A stretch of 64,000 nt of DNA from DASZPL01 sp035550315 (GCA_035550315.1 DASZPL010000117.1:6456-70455), one strand, 5' to 3'. Positions 31,497-41,341 are shown, numbered from the stretch's first letter. Notes: generated by a model not told the origin, from the sequence alone. Program-made: numbers and translations.

Positions 31497-31775
31497 ATGA
31501 GCGTGACCGTGCGCATCCCGACCATCCTGCGGTCGCTCACCGGCGGCGCGGCCGAGGTCGACGTCGACGGCGCCGCGACGCTCGCCGAGGTGATCGACCG
31601 GCTGGAGGCCGACCACCCCGGCACGCGGACGCGGATGCTCGACGACGACGGCAAGCTGCGCCGGTTCGTCAACGTCTACGTGAACGACGACGACGTCCGG
31701 TTCGCCGACGGGTTGCAGACGCCGACGCCGGACGGCGCCTCGGTCTCGATCATCCCCGCCGTCGCCGGCGGCTGA
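31497..31775 (+). CDS. MoaD/ThiS-family sulfur-carrier protein
   Basis: A 92-residue ubiquitin-fold protein ending in the Gly-Gly tail (VSIIPAVAGG) on which thiocarboxylate forms. The N-terminal strand VTVRIPTILRSLTGGAAEVDVDGA and RFVNVYVNDDDVRF are typical of the CysO/MoaD group. In mycobacteria CysO feeds sulfide to CysM, another fold-type II PLP enzyme; here the partner gene is thrC, ten bases upstream, with GAGG as ribosome site. No Mec-type peptidase or CysM is adjacent. The SAM riboswitch would control both genes. Confidence 0.88.
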   Translation: MSVTVRIPTILRSLTGGAAEVDVDGAATLAEVIDRLEADHPGTRTRMLDDDGKLRRFVNVYVNDDDVRFADGLQTPTPDGASVSIIPAVAGG

Positions 31776-31783
31776 CCCGTCCC

Positions 31784-31823
31784 GACCCGACCGACCCGAC
31801 CGACCCGACCGACCCGACCGACC
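31784..31823. repeat. 9-bp tandem repeat (GACCCGACC)
   Basis: GACCCGACC occurs four full times (31784-31819) plus GACC, just after the sulfur-carrier gene. It is noncoding and looks like slippage-generated simple sequence. Confidence 0.9.
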
Positions 31824-31840
31824 TTAACGACCTTCCCTGC

Positions 31841-31908
31841 CGATCATGGCGTTAGTGACGCACTAACGCCATGATCGGCGTGAAACGTGGTCACTAACGC
31901 CATGATCG
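31841..31908. repeat. Palindromic repeat with third copy (CGATCATGGCGTTAGTG)
   Basis: CGATCATGGCGTTAGTG (31841-31857) is followed, after ACG, by its exact inverse CACTAACGCCATGATCG (31861-31877), and the inverse occurs again at 31892-31908. The first pair forms a 17-bp perfect hairpin between convergent genes, so it may terminate transcription, but the third arm suggests a dispersed intergenic repeat family. Confidence 0.8.
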
Positions 31909-31959
31909 CGGGAAGTCGGCGGCGAGTTGCCGTCGCCGGCGGCCCGCCCGTCGGCGGGG

Positions 31960-32511
31960 TTAGCGCTGGTTGCGGATCAGGATGACCCGGCCGTAGGCGA
32001 GATGGCCCTGGTAGATCTGCTGCTTGCGGACGTGCGAGCCGCTGTGCGGGGCGTGCCACCACTTGTCGTGGCCGGCGTAGATGCCGACGTGGAACGCGTA
32101 GCCGCCGGACTCCTGGAACACCAGGTCGCCGACCCGCAGGTTGCGCCGGTGCGCGATGTGGTGCACGGATTGGTACTGCGCCTCGGCATTGTGCGGTAGC
32201 CAACGCTGCACCGCGCGGCCGAAGACGTAGCGCACCAGCCCGGAGCAGTCGAACGCACCTGGGCCGGCGGCGCCGTACACGTACGGCTTGCCGCGCTGGT
32301 TGCGTACGACGTGCATCACGTGACTGATCTTGTGCTCGTAGAGCTGGAAGGGGCGGTGGTGCGGCTGGGCCTGGTGGGCGGTGGCGGCCGCGCCGGTGGA
32401 GGTCGTCGCGGCGGCCGCCGGGGGCGTGCTGAGAGCGGTGCCGAGGGTGAGGGCTAGGACTGTCGTTGCGGCGGCGGCGCCCAGACGGGCGCGCAGGGTC
32501 GCAGCAGGCAT
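31960..32511 (-). CDS. Secreted NlpC/P60 peptidoglycan hydrolase
   Basis: A 183-residue exported endopeptidase. A Sec signal peptide (residues 1-34) and a His/Gln-rich linker precede an NlpC/P60 domain with the catalytic Cys in GAFDCSGLVRYVFG (near residue 89), His in YAFHVGIYAGHDKWWHA (near 141) and a third polar residue, His in APHSG. It would cut D-Glu-diaminopimelate bonds in peptidoglycan stems. The 5' leader is a c-di-AMP riboswitch, as for many actinobacterial hydrolases of this family, so expression should fall when c-di-AMP is high. The domain is C-terminal and complete. Confidence 0.92.
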   Translation of the reverse strand: MPAATLRARLGAAAATTVLALTLGTALSTPPAAAATTSTGAAATAHQAQPHHRPFQLYEHKISHVMHVVRNQRGKPYVYGAAGPGAFDCSGLVRYVFGRAVQRWLPHNAEAQYQSVHHIAHRRNLRVGDLVFQESGGYAFHVGIYAGHDKWWHAPHSGSHVRKQQIYQGHLAYGRVILIRNQR

Positions 32512-32517
32512 ATGTGC

Positions 32518-32667
32518 GTCTCCGACGCCTGCCGGGTTAGCTGTCGGGTTGGGGCCGTGACTAGCCCTGCCGCCGTGGCGGCTTCACCCCGTAGGAGCGC
32601 GGTGCGCCCCAGGTGCTTGGGTCCCCGGTCCTGTCCGATTCTCGAGTAACCCCTCCGACGGACAGGC
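32518..32667 (-). promoter_or_regulatory. ydaO-type c-di-AMP riboswitch
   Basis: On the minus strand the leader carries the ydaO hallmarks: GGGGACCCAAG with CTGGGG (32599-32623), ACGGGGTGAAGCCGCC (32577-32592), GGCGGCAGGGC (32567-32577), and near the 3' end CCGACAGCTAACCCGG then CAGGCGTCGGAG (32525-32550). It ends just before the ATG at 32511. At its 5' side CCTGTCCG pairs with CGGACAGG (32630-32666). Ends are approximate. Confidence 0.85.
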
Positions 32668-32741
32668 TCGGCGGACGAAGAGGTGCGCCTCCCGGCCGGG
32701 CGGCGCCGGGCCAGCATAGGGGAAGCGCCCGCTCCCGCGCG

Positions 32742-32768
32742 CTTGCACTCACACACTTCGAGTGCTAA
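32742..32768. promoter_or_regulatory. CIRCE element 1 (HrcA operator)
   Basis: CTTGCACTC, nine bases, GAGTGCTAA: the right arm equals the CIRCE consensus and the left differs at two positions. It lies about 100 bp before groEL, so HrcA should repress it. Confidence 0.92.
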
Positions 32769-32778
32769 CAATGAGTCA

Positions 32779-32805
32779 CTAGCACTCTGGGCCGCCGAGT
32801 GACAG
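32779..32805. promoter_or_regulatory. CIRCE element 2, degenerate
   Basis: CTAGCACTC, nine bases, GAGTGACAG: the left arm has eight of nine consensus bases, the right arm five of nine. Spacing matches CIRCE exactly and it lies ten bases after element 1. Confidence 0.65.
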
Positions 32806-32865
32806 CGAGTGCGACCGAATCGGCGGCGCAGGGTCCTTCGGACACAGCGGGAGGATCCCACCGCA

Positions 32866-34494
<1,629 letters not shown>

Positions 34495-34525
34495 CCCAGA
34501 CGCGCGTCCGACAGGATGCGTCGTT

Positions 34526-34569
34526 CGTAGATGGGGCGGCCCGAAATCGGGCCGCCCCATCTACGTTTG
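34526..34569 (+). terminator. Strong terminator after groEL
   Basis: An 18-bp perfect stem, CGTAGATGGGGCGGCCCG with its exact complement, around AAAT, followed by TTTG; 32 bases after the groEL stop. Confidence 0.9.
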
Positions 34570-34605
34570 GGGAGGACTTCGTCGCGCAGAATCGAACACC
34601 AAGTG

Positions 34606-36579
34606 ATGAAACGCCGCGCCACCGTCGCCGCCATTGCGGTCGCTCTCGCCGCGACCGGCGCGGTCACGCCGATCGCCCTCGCGAGTCCGTCACCCGCGCC
34701 GCTCGTGCGGCTCGCCGGCATCGTCCCCGGGTGGGCGCAGCTGTACCAGCTGATCCGGCCGGCGCCGACCGGCTCCCGGGTCGACCTGGCCGTCGGGTTG
34801 CGCACCCGGCACAACGCGGCGCTGACCCGGCTGATCGACGAGGTCAGTGACCCGACCTCGTCGCACTACCGCCACTTCCTCACGGCCGCGCAATATCGCG
34901 CGCGGTTCGCGCCGACCGAAGCCGTCGCCGCTGCCGTGCGCGGCTGGCTCACCGCACGCGGCGTGACGGTTGATGGCACCACGCCCAGCCGGACCATGGT
35001 CTACGCGCACGCCTCGACCGGCGTGCTCGGCGCCGCCCTCGACATCGGATTCGGCCTGTTCCGCCGAGCCGGGCAACTGCTGCGGGCACCACTGGCCGCT
35101 CCCGCCGTTCCGGCCGCCATCGCCAAACTGATCACCGGCGTCTCCGGTCTGACGCAGACACCGCTGACTCCAGCGGCCCCACCGCCAGCCGCGTTCTACA
35201 ACGCCCGGCCCTGCTCAGCGCACTTCGGCCAGAAGCCGGCCACCACGCTGCCGAAGTACGCCGGCCGCCGACAGCGCTACGCCGTCTGCGGCTACACGCC
35301 ACGCCAGATCCGATCGGCGTACGGACTTGGCCCGCACGACCTGCGCATCGGTAAGCACCGGCTGACCGGCCAAGGGGTGACAGTCGCGATCGTCGACGCC
35401 TACGCGTCGCCGACCGTCGAGCACGACGTCGACACCTACTCGGCGCGGCACGGGCTGCCGAGGTTGCGCCCGGGCCAGCTGACGCAGACCACGTTCGGCC
35501 CGTTGAGCAATCCGCCGGAGGTCAACCTCGGCGGGCTCGGCTTGCTCGACCCGCAAGGCTGGTCGAGCGAGGAGACGCTCGACGTCGAGGCGGTGCACGC
35601 CATCGCGCCACGCGCGCGGATCCATTACTTCGGCGCGCTGACCAACCTGAACTCGACGCTTTACCTGGCGTTGGCGCAGGCGGTCGACTCAGGTGCGCAG
35701 GTGGTCAGCAACTCCTACGGCAGCGGCGACGACGCACCGATGGCGGTCGACAAGCTGCTGTTCGACTCGATCGCGCGGCAGGCCGCCGCCCGCGGCGTCA
35801 CCCTCGACTTCTCCACCGGCGACGACGGTGACGAGGTCGCCGCCGAGGGCTTCCGCACCGCCGACTTCCCGGCGACCAGCGACCTGGTGACCGCCGTCGG
35901 CGGCACGTCACTGAAGGTCGGCCGCGGCGGCCGGTGGCGCGGCGAGACCTACTGGGGCGACCAGAAGATCCCGCTTTCGCACGGCCACTGGGACCTGGGT
36001 CACGCCGAGTTCAACGGTGCGGCCGGCGGTGGGGTCAGCCGGTCGTACGCCGAGCCGGCGTGGCAGCGCGGCGTCGTACCCAACAGCCTGACGACCGACG
36101 GCGTCCCGCGACCAGGCCGAGTGGAACCGGACCTGTCGATGGTCGCCGACCCGACTACCGGCTTCCGCATCGGCCAGACGATGACGCCGAGCAGCGGCGG
36201 TGCGCGCTACGTCGAGTTCCGGATCGGCGGCACCAGCCTGGCGTGCCCGTTGTTCTCCGGGCTGCTGGCGCTCGCGGTGGAGCTGCGTCACGGTCGCCCG
36301 CTCGGGCTGGTGACGCCGACGCTCTACCACGCCGCCCGCACCACCGCCGGGCGGACCCGGCTGTTCCATGAGCCCGACACCGTGACGACCCGCGGCGGCC
36401 AGTCGCTGTTCGCCAACGTCCGGCCCGACTACGCCGACCCGGCAAACACGTCCTCAAAGGTGTCGGTGACGCTGCGGACGCTCGGCAACCTCGGCACGCT
36501 GCACGCGCTGCGTGGCTACGACGACTCGACCGGTCTCGGTACGCCGAAGGCCGGGCCGCTGGTCAGACGACTCGGCTGA
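34606..36579 (+). CDS. Secreted sedolisin (peptidase S53)
   Basis: A 657-residue serine-carboxyl protease. After a signal peptide (residues 1-26) comes the Pro-kumamolisin activation domain (about 45-180: SSHYRHFLTAAQYRARFAPT is typical), then the catalytic domain with E322 and D326 in WSSEETLDVEAVHA, the oxyanion aspartate in DFSTGDDGDE, and the nucleophile S544 in GGTSLACPLFSG. Near the C-terminus DYADPANTSS and GYDDSTGLGTP suit the family calcium site. Such enzymes are active outside the cell at acid pH. It follows the groEL terminator and has no obvious partner gene. Confidence 0.92.
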   Translation: MKRRATVAAIAVALAATGAVTPIALASPSPAPLVRLAGIVPGWAQLYQLIRPAPTGSRVDLAVGLRTRHNAALTRLIDEVSDPTSSHYRHFLTAAQYRARFAPTEAVAAAVRGWLTARGVTVDGTTPSRTMVYAHASTGVLGAALDIGFGLFRRAGQLLRAPLAAPAVPAAIAKLITGVSGLTQTPLTPAAPPPAAFYNARPCSAHFGQKPATTLPKYAGRRQRYAVCGYTPRQIRSAYGLGPHDLRIGKHRLTGQGVTVAIVDAYASPTVEHDVDTYSARHGLPRLRPGQLTQTTFGPLSNPPEVNLGGLGLLDPQGWSSEETLDVEAVHAIAPRARIHYFGALTNLNSTLYLALAQAVDSGAQVVSNSYGSGDDAPMAVDKLLFDSIARQAAARGVTLDFSTGDDGDEVAAEGFRTADFPATSDLVTAVGGTSLKVGRGGRWRGETYWGDQKIPLSHGHWDLGHAEFNGAAGGGVSRSYAEPAWQRGVVPNSLTTDGVPRPGRVEPDLSMVADPTTGFRIGQTMTPSSGGARYVEFRIGGTSLACPLFSGLLALAVELRHGRPLGLVTPTLYHAARTTAGRTRLFHEPDTVTTRGGQSLFANVRPDYADPANTSSKVSVTLRTLGNLGTLHALRGYDDSTGLGTPKAGPLVRRLG

Positions 36580-36611
36580 TCGGTGACTCCGGCATCCGGC
36601 TCGGCGCGCTG

Positions 36612-37106
36612 ATGCGGGTCTACCTGCCGGCGACGCTCCCGCTGCTGCGCGACTGGCTCGAGGCCGGTGCCGCGACGACGTCGGCCGGGGCGTACGCGGT
36701 CACTCCGGACGTCCGGGAGTGGTATCGCGACGGCGACCTGGAGGAGCTCGAGCATGTCGCGCAGGTCGCGGCCGCTCAAGCCGCGCTCGACCTGCTGGCC
36801 GACGACCCGACGGCGCCGCGCCGCCGCGCCGTGCTCGCCGTCGACGTCGCCGATGACGCCGCGAGACCGGCGCCGGACCATGGCCGGGCCGCGGTCACGA
36901 TCGCCGGGCCGGTCGAGCGGACGCGATGGGCGAGCGCCCTCGTCGACGACGAGGCCGCGGCGCTGGTGGTGACCGCTGCGGTCGAGCGGCTGTCGGCCGC
37001 GGCGGCCGGTGACCCCGATGCGCAGTTCGCGCTCGACGAGGCGGCGGCGCACGACCTCGGTTGGTACGCCGTGCAGGAGCTTTCGGACCTGCTTAGCGCG
37101 GGGTGA
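36612..37106 (+). CDS. DUF6912-type conserved protein
   Basis: A 164-residue protein opening MRVYLPATLPLLRDWLEAGA, the pattern of an actinobacterial family annotated DUF6912, with an all-alpha/beta cytoplasmic plan and no catalytic motif. Ala-rich helices (EHVAQVAAAQAALDLLADD, AALVVTAAVERLSAAAAGDPDAQFALDEAAAHDLGWY) dominate. Function is unknown. It is 32 bp after the sedolisin gene, with pruA starting 20 bp after its stop. Confidence 0.7.
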   Translation: MRVYLPATLPLLRDWLEAGAATTSAGAYAVTPDVREWYRDGDLEELEHVAQVAAAQAALDLLADDPTAPRRRAVLAVDVADDAARPAPDHGRAAVTIAGPVERTRWASALVDDEAAALVVTAAVERLSAAAAGDPDAQFALDEAAAHDLGWYAVQELSDLLSAG

Positions 37107-37113
37107 CCGGTGG

Positions 37114-37119
37114 CAGGAT
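37114..37119 (+). promoter_or_regulatory. Putative -10 box (CAGGAT) before pruA
   Basis: CAGGAT in the nonamer GGCAGGATG ends seven bases before ATG 37127 and selects that start over GTG 37103 and ATG 37118. Confidence 0.45.
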
Positions 37120-37126
37120 GACGGTG

Positions 37127-38755
37127 ATGGATGCCGTCACTGCGGTGCCCCCGCCGGTCAACGAGCCGGTTCGCAGCTACGCGCCGGGCAGCGCGGAGCG
37201 GGCCTCGCTCGAGGCGAAGCTGAAAGAGCTGAACGCCGCCGGCCCGCTCGACCTGACGATGACCATCGGCGGCGAGCAGGTGTCCGGCAGCGGCGAGCCG
37301 ATTCCGGTGGTGCAGCCGCATCGGCACGCCGCGGTGCTTGGCCACACCAGCAACGCGACCGCGGGCGAGGTGCGGCGCGCCGTCGGTGCGGCCCTCGCCG
37401 CCGGACCGGGCTGGCGGGCACTCGGCTTCGACGACCGGGCCGCGATCCTGCTGCGGGCGGCGGACCTGCTCGCCGGCCCGTGGCGCGACACGGTCAACGC
37501 CGCGACCATGCTCGGCCAGTCGAAGACCTGCTACCAGGCCGAGATCGACGCGGCCTGCGAGCTGGCCGACTTCTGGCGGTTCAACGTCCATTTCGCGCGC
37601 GAGATCCTCGCCGACCAGCCGCGATCCGCCGAGGGGACATGGAACCGGTTCGACCACCGTCCGCTCGAGGGCTTCGTGCTCGCCATCACGCCGTTCAACT
37701 TCACGTCGATCGCGCTGAACCTGCCGACGGCGCCGGCGCTGATGGGTGTCCCGGTGGTGTGGAAGCCGTCGCCGACCCAAGGGTTCTCCGCGCACGTGTT
37801 GATGCGGCTGCTGGAAGCTGCCGGCATGCCACCGGGCGTCATCAACCTGGTGACCGGTGACGGCGCAGCGGTCAGCGAAGTGGCGCTCACTCATGCCGAG
37901 CTCTCCGGCGTGCACTTCACGGGGTCGACCGCGACCTTCCGGCAGTTGTGGCGCACCGTCGGCGAGCGGCTCGACGGCTACCGCAACTACCCGCGCCTGG
38001 TCGGTGAGACCGGCGGCAAGGACTTCGTGATCGCGCACCCGTCGGCCGACCTCGCCGAACTGCAGGTCGGCCTGATCCGCGGCGCGTTCGAGTATCAGGG
38101 CCAGAAGTGCTCGGCGGCGTCGCGCGCCTACATCCCGGAGTCACTGTGGCGGCGGTTGCGCGACGACCTGGTCTCGACCGCGGAGGCATTGCCGATGGGT
38201 GACGTCACCGACTTCGGCAACTTTCTCGGCGCGGTCATCGACCGGCGCGCGTTCACCCGGCTGGCGGCGGTGCTGGATCGCGCGCGCGAGGATCCGGCGC
38301 TGACCGTAATCGCGGGCGGCCGCGCCGATGATGCCGAAGGGTTCTTCGTCTCGCCGACGATCCTGCTCGGCACCGACCCGACGCACGACGTCTTCACGAC
38401 CGAGTACTTCGGGCCGATTCTCGGGGTCTTCGTCTACCCCGACGCCGACTTCGACGCCGTGGTGCGGCAGGCCGCGGACGGTACGTCGTACGGCCTGACC
38501 GGCGCGGTGTTTGCCCGGGACCGGCAGGCGATCGCGGCAGCCGCCGAGACACTGCGCTACGCCGCCGGCAACTTCTACGTCAACGACAAGCCGACCGGCG
38601 CGGTCGTGGGCCAGCAGCCGTTCGGCGGCGCGCGGGCGAGCGGCACCAACGACAAGGCCGGGTCGCGCTACAACCTGCTGCGGTGGACCAGCCCACGGGT
38701 GATCAAGGAGACGTTCGCCCCCGCCCGGGACTGGCGTTATCTCCACATGGGCTAG
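37127..38755 (+). CDS. pruA: 1-Pyrroline-5-carboxylate (glutamate-semialdehyde) dehydrogenase
   Basis: PruA oxidises P5C/glutamate semialdehyde to glutamate in proline degradation. The 542-residue aldehyde dehydrogenase shows AITPFNFTSIALNL (about residues 187-200), NAD-site GVHFTGSTATF near 264, the catalytic Glu in LVGETGGKDFVI near 291 and Cys in YQGQKCSAASRAY near 326, plus the C-terminal NDKPTGAVVGQQPFGGARASGTNDKAGSRYNLLRW typical of monofunctional P5CDH. No proline dehydrogenase gene is adjacent. The glutamate dehydrogenase at 27 kb could use the product, but the genes are not linked in one operon. Confidence 0.93.
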   Translation: MDAVTAVPPPVNEPVRSYAPGSAERASLEAKLKELNAAGPLDLTMTIGGEQVSGSGEPIPVVQPHRHAAVLGHTSNATAGEVRRAVGAALAAGPGWRALGFDDRAAILLRAADLLAGPWRDTVNAATMLGQSKTCYQAEIDAACELADFWRFNVHFAREILADQPRSAEGTWNRFDHRPLEGFVLAITPFNFTSIALNLPTAPALMGVPVVWKPSPTQGFSAHVLMRLLEAAGMPPGVINLVTGDGAAVSEVALTHAELSGVHFTGSTATFRQLWRTVGERLDGYRNYPRLVGETGGKDFVIAHPSADLAELQVGLIRGAFEYQGQKCSAASRAYIPESLWRRLRDDLVSTAEALPMGDVTDFGNFLGAVIDRRAFTRLAAVLDRAREDPALTVIAGGRADDAEGFFVSPTILLGTDPTHDVFTTEYFGPILGVFVYPDADFDAVVRQAADGTSYGLTGAVFARDRQAIAAAAETLRYAAGNFYVNDKPTGAVVGQQPFGGARASGTNDKAGSRYNLLRWTSPRVIKETFAPARDWRYLHMG

Positions 38756-38770
38756 ATGGGGAACTGGGTC

Positions 38771-39079
38771 TCATCGGATCTGCTGCTGCAGCACCGCTGC
38801 TTTCGCGGCCGCAAACTCCTCGTCAGATAGGGCGCCTTGCGCATTAAGCTCCGCGAGGCGGCCCAGCTGATCTGCCACGCCGGGCAAGCTTGCGCCGTTC
38901 GGTTCGGAGAAACCGGCGATCCTCAACACTCTTCCGAGTGCCGGTCGCTCGGCGAGTAACTCACGGCCGCGCGATCGCCAATGGCCAATCTCTCGCGGGT
39001 TCTCGAAGTAGAACGCCTGACCGTCTGAACGATTCACTGTCAGCAGCGTGAAACTCTTGCGCGAGCCCAGGCCGAGCAC
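38771..39079 (-). pseudogene. SHOCT-domain protein, N-terminus apparently lost
   Basis: The readable 102 residues end in a SHOCT domain (DQLGRLAELNAQGALSDEEFAAAKAAVL). GTG 39079 is the only usable start, but the same frame continues upstream as convincing protein, SWDEIASISFDDPGRTRADGALIALVG, the start of a PH-like domain, until a TAG at 39191-39193. No start codon exists in that stretch. The neighbouring frame upstream carries GGVESATVEVDQ, as if a frameshift near 39150-39165 split the gene. It could still make a short SHOCT product. A sequencing error is the main alternative. Confidence 0.55.
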
Positions 39080-39296
39080 GCCGACCAGCGCGATCAGCGC
39101 ACCGTCCGCGCGTGTGCGCCCGGGATCATCGAAACTGATCGACGCGATTTCGTCCCACGAGCGTCTGATCGACCTCCACGGTCGCGGACTCTACGCCGCC
39201 ATCGTGGGCGCAGCAGCGAGAACTGGCCGCGAGGCCATCCGCCCCATCCGACACCACTTCCTCGGTATTGGCGGGGCGGATCTGCGTTGTCTTGGA

Positions 39297-39491
39297 TCAG
39301 TCGATGTCGTGCCGGTTCCAGCGCCGCCGGCGCCCGACCTGCCGACTGACCGCGAACGGCACACGGGCAGCGTCCCCGTACCCGCGATGCTTGTGGGGCT
39401 TGCACAACCCGCAGCCCTTTCGACGGCGGTGTGGTGAGTGAGCCACGACGAGCCCCGTTTCAGTGACTCCGCCAGCAGGCGAAGGAGTCAT
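39297..39491 (-). CDS. Small basic Cys-x2-Cys protein
   Basis: A 64-residue frame from ATG 39491 whose C-terminal two thirds read GCGLCKPHKHRGYGDAARV followed by PFAVSRQVGRRRRWNRHDID. The C-x2-C-x2-H pattern with arginine-rich flanks suggests a small zinc or nucleic-acid-binding protein, and I have the impression of similar short proteins in actinomycetes, but no family name. Codons in the conserved part are high in third-position GC, those before it less so; the start may be further in. Context is a patch of decayed sequence, so it could also be a remnant. Confidence 0.45.
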   Translation of the reverse strand: MTPSPAGGVTETGLVVAHSPHRRRKGCGLCKPHKHRGYGDAARVPFAVSRQVGRRRRWNRHDID

Positions 39492-39736
39492 GGTAGCGGG
39501 AGCGCCCGGCTCTGGCGCGCGCCTTAGCCGCGTCGGCAGTAGCTGCCGCACCCCGGACATATGAACACCAGGTCCGCCGACCTGTCGTCGAGCTGACACG
39601 GAGTAAAACCCGCCCCGCGAGCGCGCAATCCGCATATGGGTGATTTGTCCGCCTTCGGGGACTCAAGGTTCGCTGCGTAACAGCCGATACCTGCGTTACA
39701 CGGCGGTGGTCGGCCGCCACCAGGGCGAGGGACGAC
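39492..39736. other. Low-coding region with a start-less Cys-rich frame
   Basis: No complete gene is seen. On the minus strand a frame ending at 39524 reads PICGLRARGAGFTPCQ and then SADLVFICPGCGSYCRRG, protein-like, but it has no start codon before it runs under the GGDEF gene and it uses rare ATA codons. The base composition is more AT-rich than its surroundings. It may be a gene remnant and must hold the promoter of the diguanylate cyclase gene; GAGGG lies before its ATG. Confidence 0.5.
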
Positions 39737-41296
39737 ATGACGGCTGCGCCGGCACGCAGGGGGGACCTCGTCCCGCTCGCTGACCGGCTGCTCTATCTGC
39801 GGGTGCTGCGCGCCGTCCTCACCGGGCTGACGGTTGCCGACGCGGCACTGTTGCCCCACTTACTGTCCCGGCCGTTCGAGTCGATCGCCTCGGCCGCGCT
39901 CAGCTACTTCTTTGCCTGCGCGCTGATCGAGATGCTCTGGCGGATGCAGCGCTCCCGGGCGCCGCTGTTCTTCATCGGCCTGCTGCTGCTCGACGGCCTG
40001 TTCCTCGGCTACGCCTGCGGTGTCGCCGGGGGCAGCAGCGGACCGCAGCGCTACCTGGTGTTGGTCTACATCGCGTCGGTCACGTTGCTGACCTCGTCGC
40101 GTACTGGCGTCGTCGTCGCGCTTTGGCAGACGCTCGTCCAGATCCTCGTGGCGGCCGCCCAGGCTGCCGGGATCGTCGGCGGCCCCACTTCCGACATCTG
40201 GTCGCGGTTGGTCGCGTTGGTGCTGGCGATGTGGGTGCTCGCGACGCTCACGACGCTGCTCGCCGCGGTCAACGAGGGTGAGCTGCGGCGGCGGCGGTTC
40301 GAGCTGGAGCAACTGGCCAGCATGGGGCGTGCGCTGGAGGATGCGCACGCGCCGGCTGCGGTCGGCGCGGTGCTGCTCGGTGCGCTGTCCGACACCTTCC
40401 GGTTCCGGCGGCTGGCGCTGTTCGCCGTGGATGGCGACCGGTTCAGCTTGCTGGCCGTCCGCGGCCTGCGGGACGCCCGCGTCGCGGACCTCGCGGTGTC
40501 GACCCCGTCGGTGATGCGGGCGGTGCTGCGCGACCGCCGGACCGCTCTGGTGCACAACCTCGACGACGCCCACGACCAATGGCTGGCGGGCTTGCTACCC
40601 GACGGCCGAAACCTCGCGGTCTTCCCGCTGCTCGCCGACGGCGAGGTCGGCGTGCTGGTCGCGGAGACCGGCCGGCGCCGGATCGGGCTGGCCGAGCGGC
40701 GGATGGTGGTGACCGCGGACCGGTTCGTCTCGCACGGCGCCCTGGCGTTGCGCAACGCGAACCTGCTCGCCCAGATGCAGCAGATGGCGATCACCGACGG
40801 CCTCACGCAGCTGGCGAACCGGCGCGAGTTCGACCGCCGGCTCGACGCCGAGCTGGCCCGCGCCGCCCGCGACGACGGCCGGTTGTCGATCGTGTTGCTT
40901 GACATCGATTTCTTCAAGCAGCTGAACGACACCCACGGTCACGTCGTCGGTGACTCGGTGCTGCGGCAGGTGGCGCAGGCGCTGCGCGACTCGGCCCGCG
41001 AATACGACACCGTGGCCCGGTTCGGTGGCGAGGAGTTCGTCGCGGTGCTGCCCGGCTGCTCCGCGGGGCTCGCGGCGCAGGTCGCCGAACGGCTCCGCGC
41101 GGCCGTGGAGACGGCCGCGACCGACGTGCCAGTCACCGTCAGCGCGGGCGTCTCGACGTACCCCTACAACGGTACCGACGCGGTGCACTTGCTGTCGGCA
41201 GCCGACGGCGCGCTCTACGCGTCGAAGCGCGCCGGCCGCAACCGGGTGTCGACCGCGAGCCCGATCGCGGCGCGCACCGGGATCGAGGCCGGCTGA
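39737..41296 (+). CDS. Membrane GAF-GGDEF diguanylate cyclase
   Basis: A 519-residue enzyme making c-di-GMP from GTP. The N-terminal 180 residues hold about six membrane helices; a short coiled-coil linker (NEGELRRRRFELEQLASMG) leads to a GAF-like sensor domain (about 195-345) and the GGDEF domain (about 350-505). The active site is GGEEF (near residue 430) and the inhibitory I-site RxxD (REYD) sits exactly five residues before it, so the enzyme should be active and product-inhibited. DIDFFKQLNDTHGH holds the metal Asp and substrate residues. No EAL domain. It is a natural source for the signal read by RsiG. Confidence 0.93.
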   Translation: MTAAPARRGDLVPLADRLLYLRVLRAVLTGLTVADAALLPHLLSRPFESIASAALSYFFACALIEMLWRMQRSRAPLFFIGLLLLDGLFLGYACGVAGGSSGPQRYLVLVYIASVTLLTSSRTGVVVALWQTLVQILVAAAQAAGIVGGPTSDIWSRLVALVLAMWVLATLTTLLAAVNEGELRRRRFELEQLASMGRALEDAHAPAAVGAVLLGALSDTFRFRRLALFAVDGDRFSLLAVRGLRDARVADLAVSTPSVMRAVLRDRRTALVHNLDDAHDQWLAGLLPDGRNLAVFPLLADGEVGVLVAETGRRRIGLAERRMVVTADRFVSHGALALRNANLLAQMQQMAITDGLTQLANRREFDRRLDAELARAARDDGRLSIVLLDIDFFKQLNDTHGHVVGDSVLRQVAQALRDSAREYDTVARFGGEEFVAVLPGCSAGLAAQVAERLRAAVETAATDVPVTVSAGVSTYPYNGTDAVHLLSAADGALYASKRAGRNRVSTASPIAARTGIEAG

Positions 41297-41341
41297 GCCC
41301 GGTGCCGTAAACCCGTCCGGGCAACTGCGCGTCTGGTTGGT

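Noticed and set aside
31784..31823. CRISPR-like array
   Set aside because: Units are contiguous 9-mers with no spacers and no cas genes; it is a simple tandem repeat.
39524..39859. Cys-rich minus-strand gene overlapping the diguanylate cyclase start
   Set aside because: The protein-like part has no start codon of its own, uses rare codons, and the frame's only ATG lies antisense inside the GGDEF gene.
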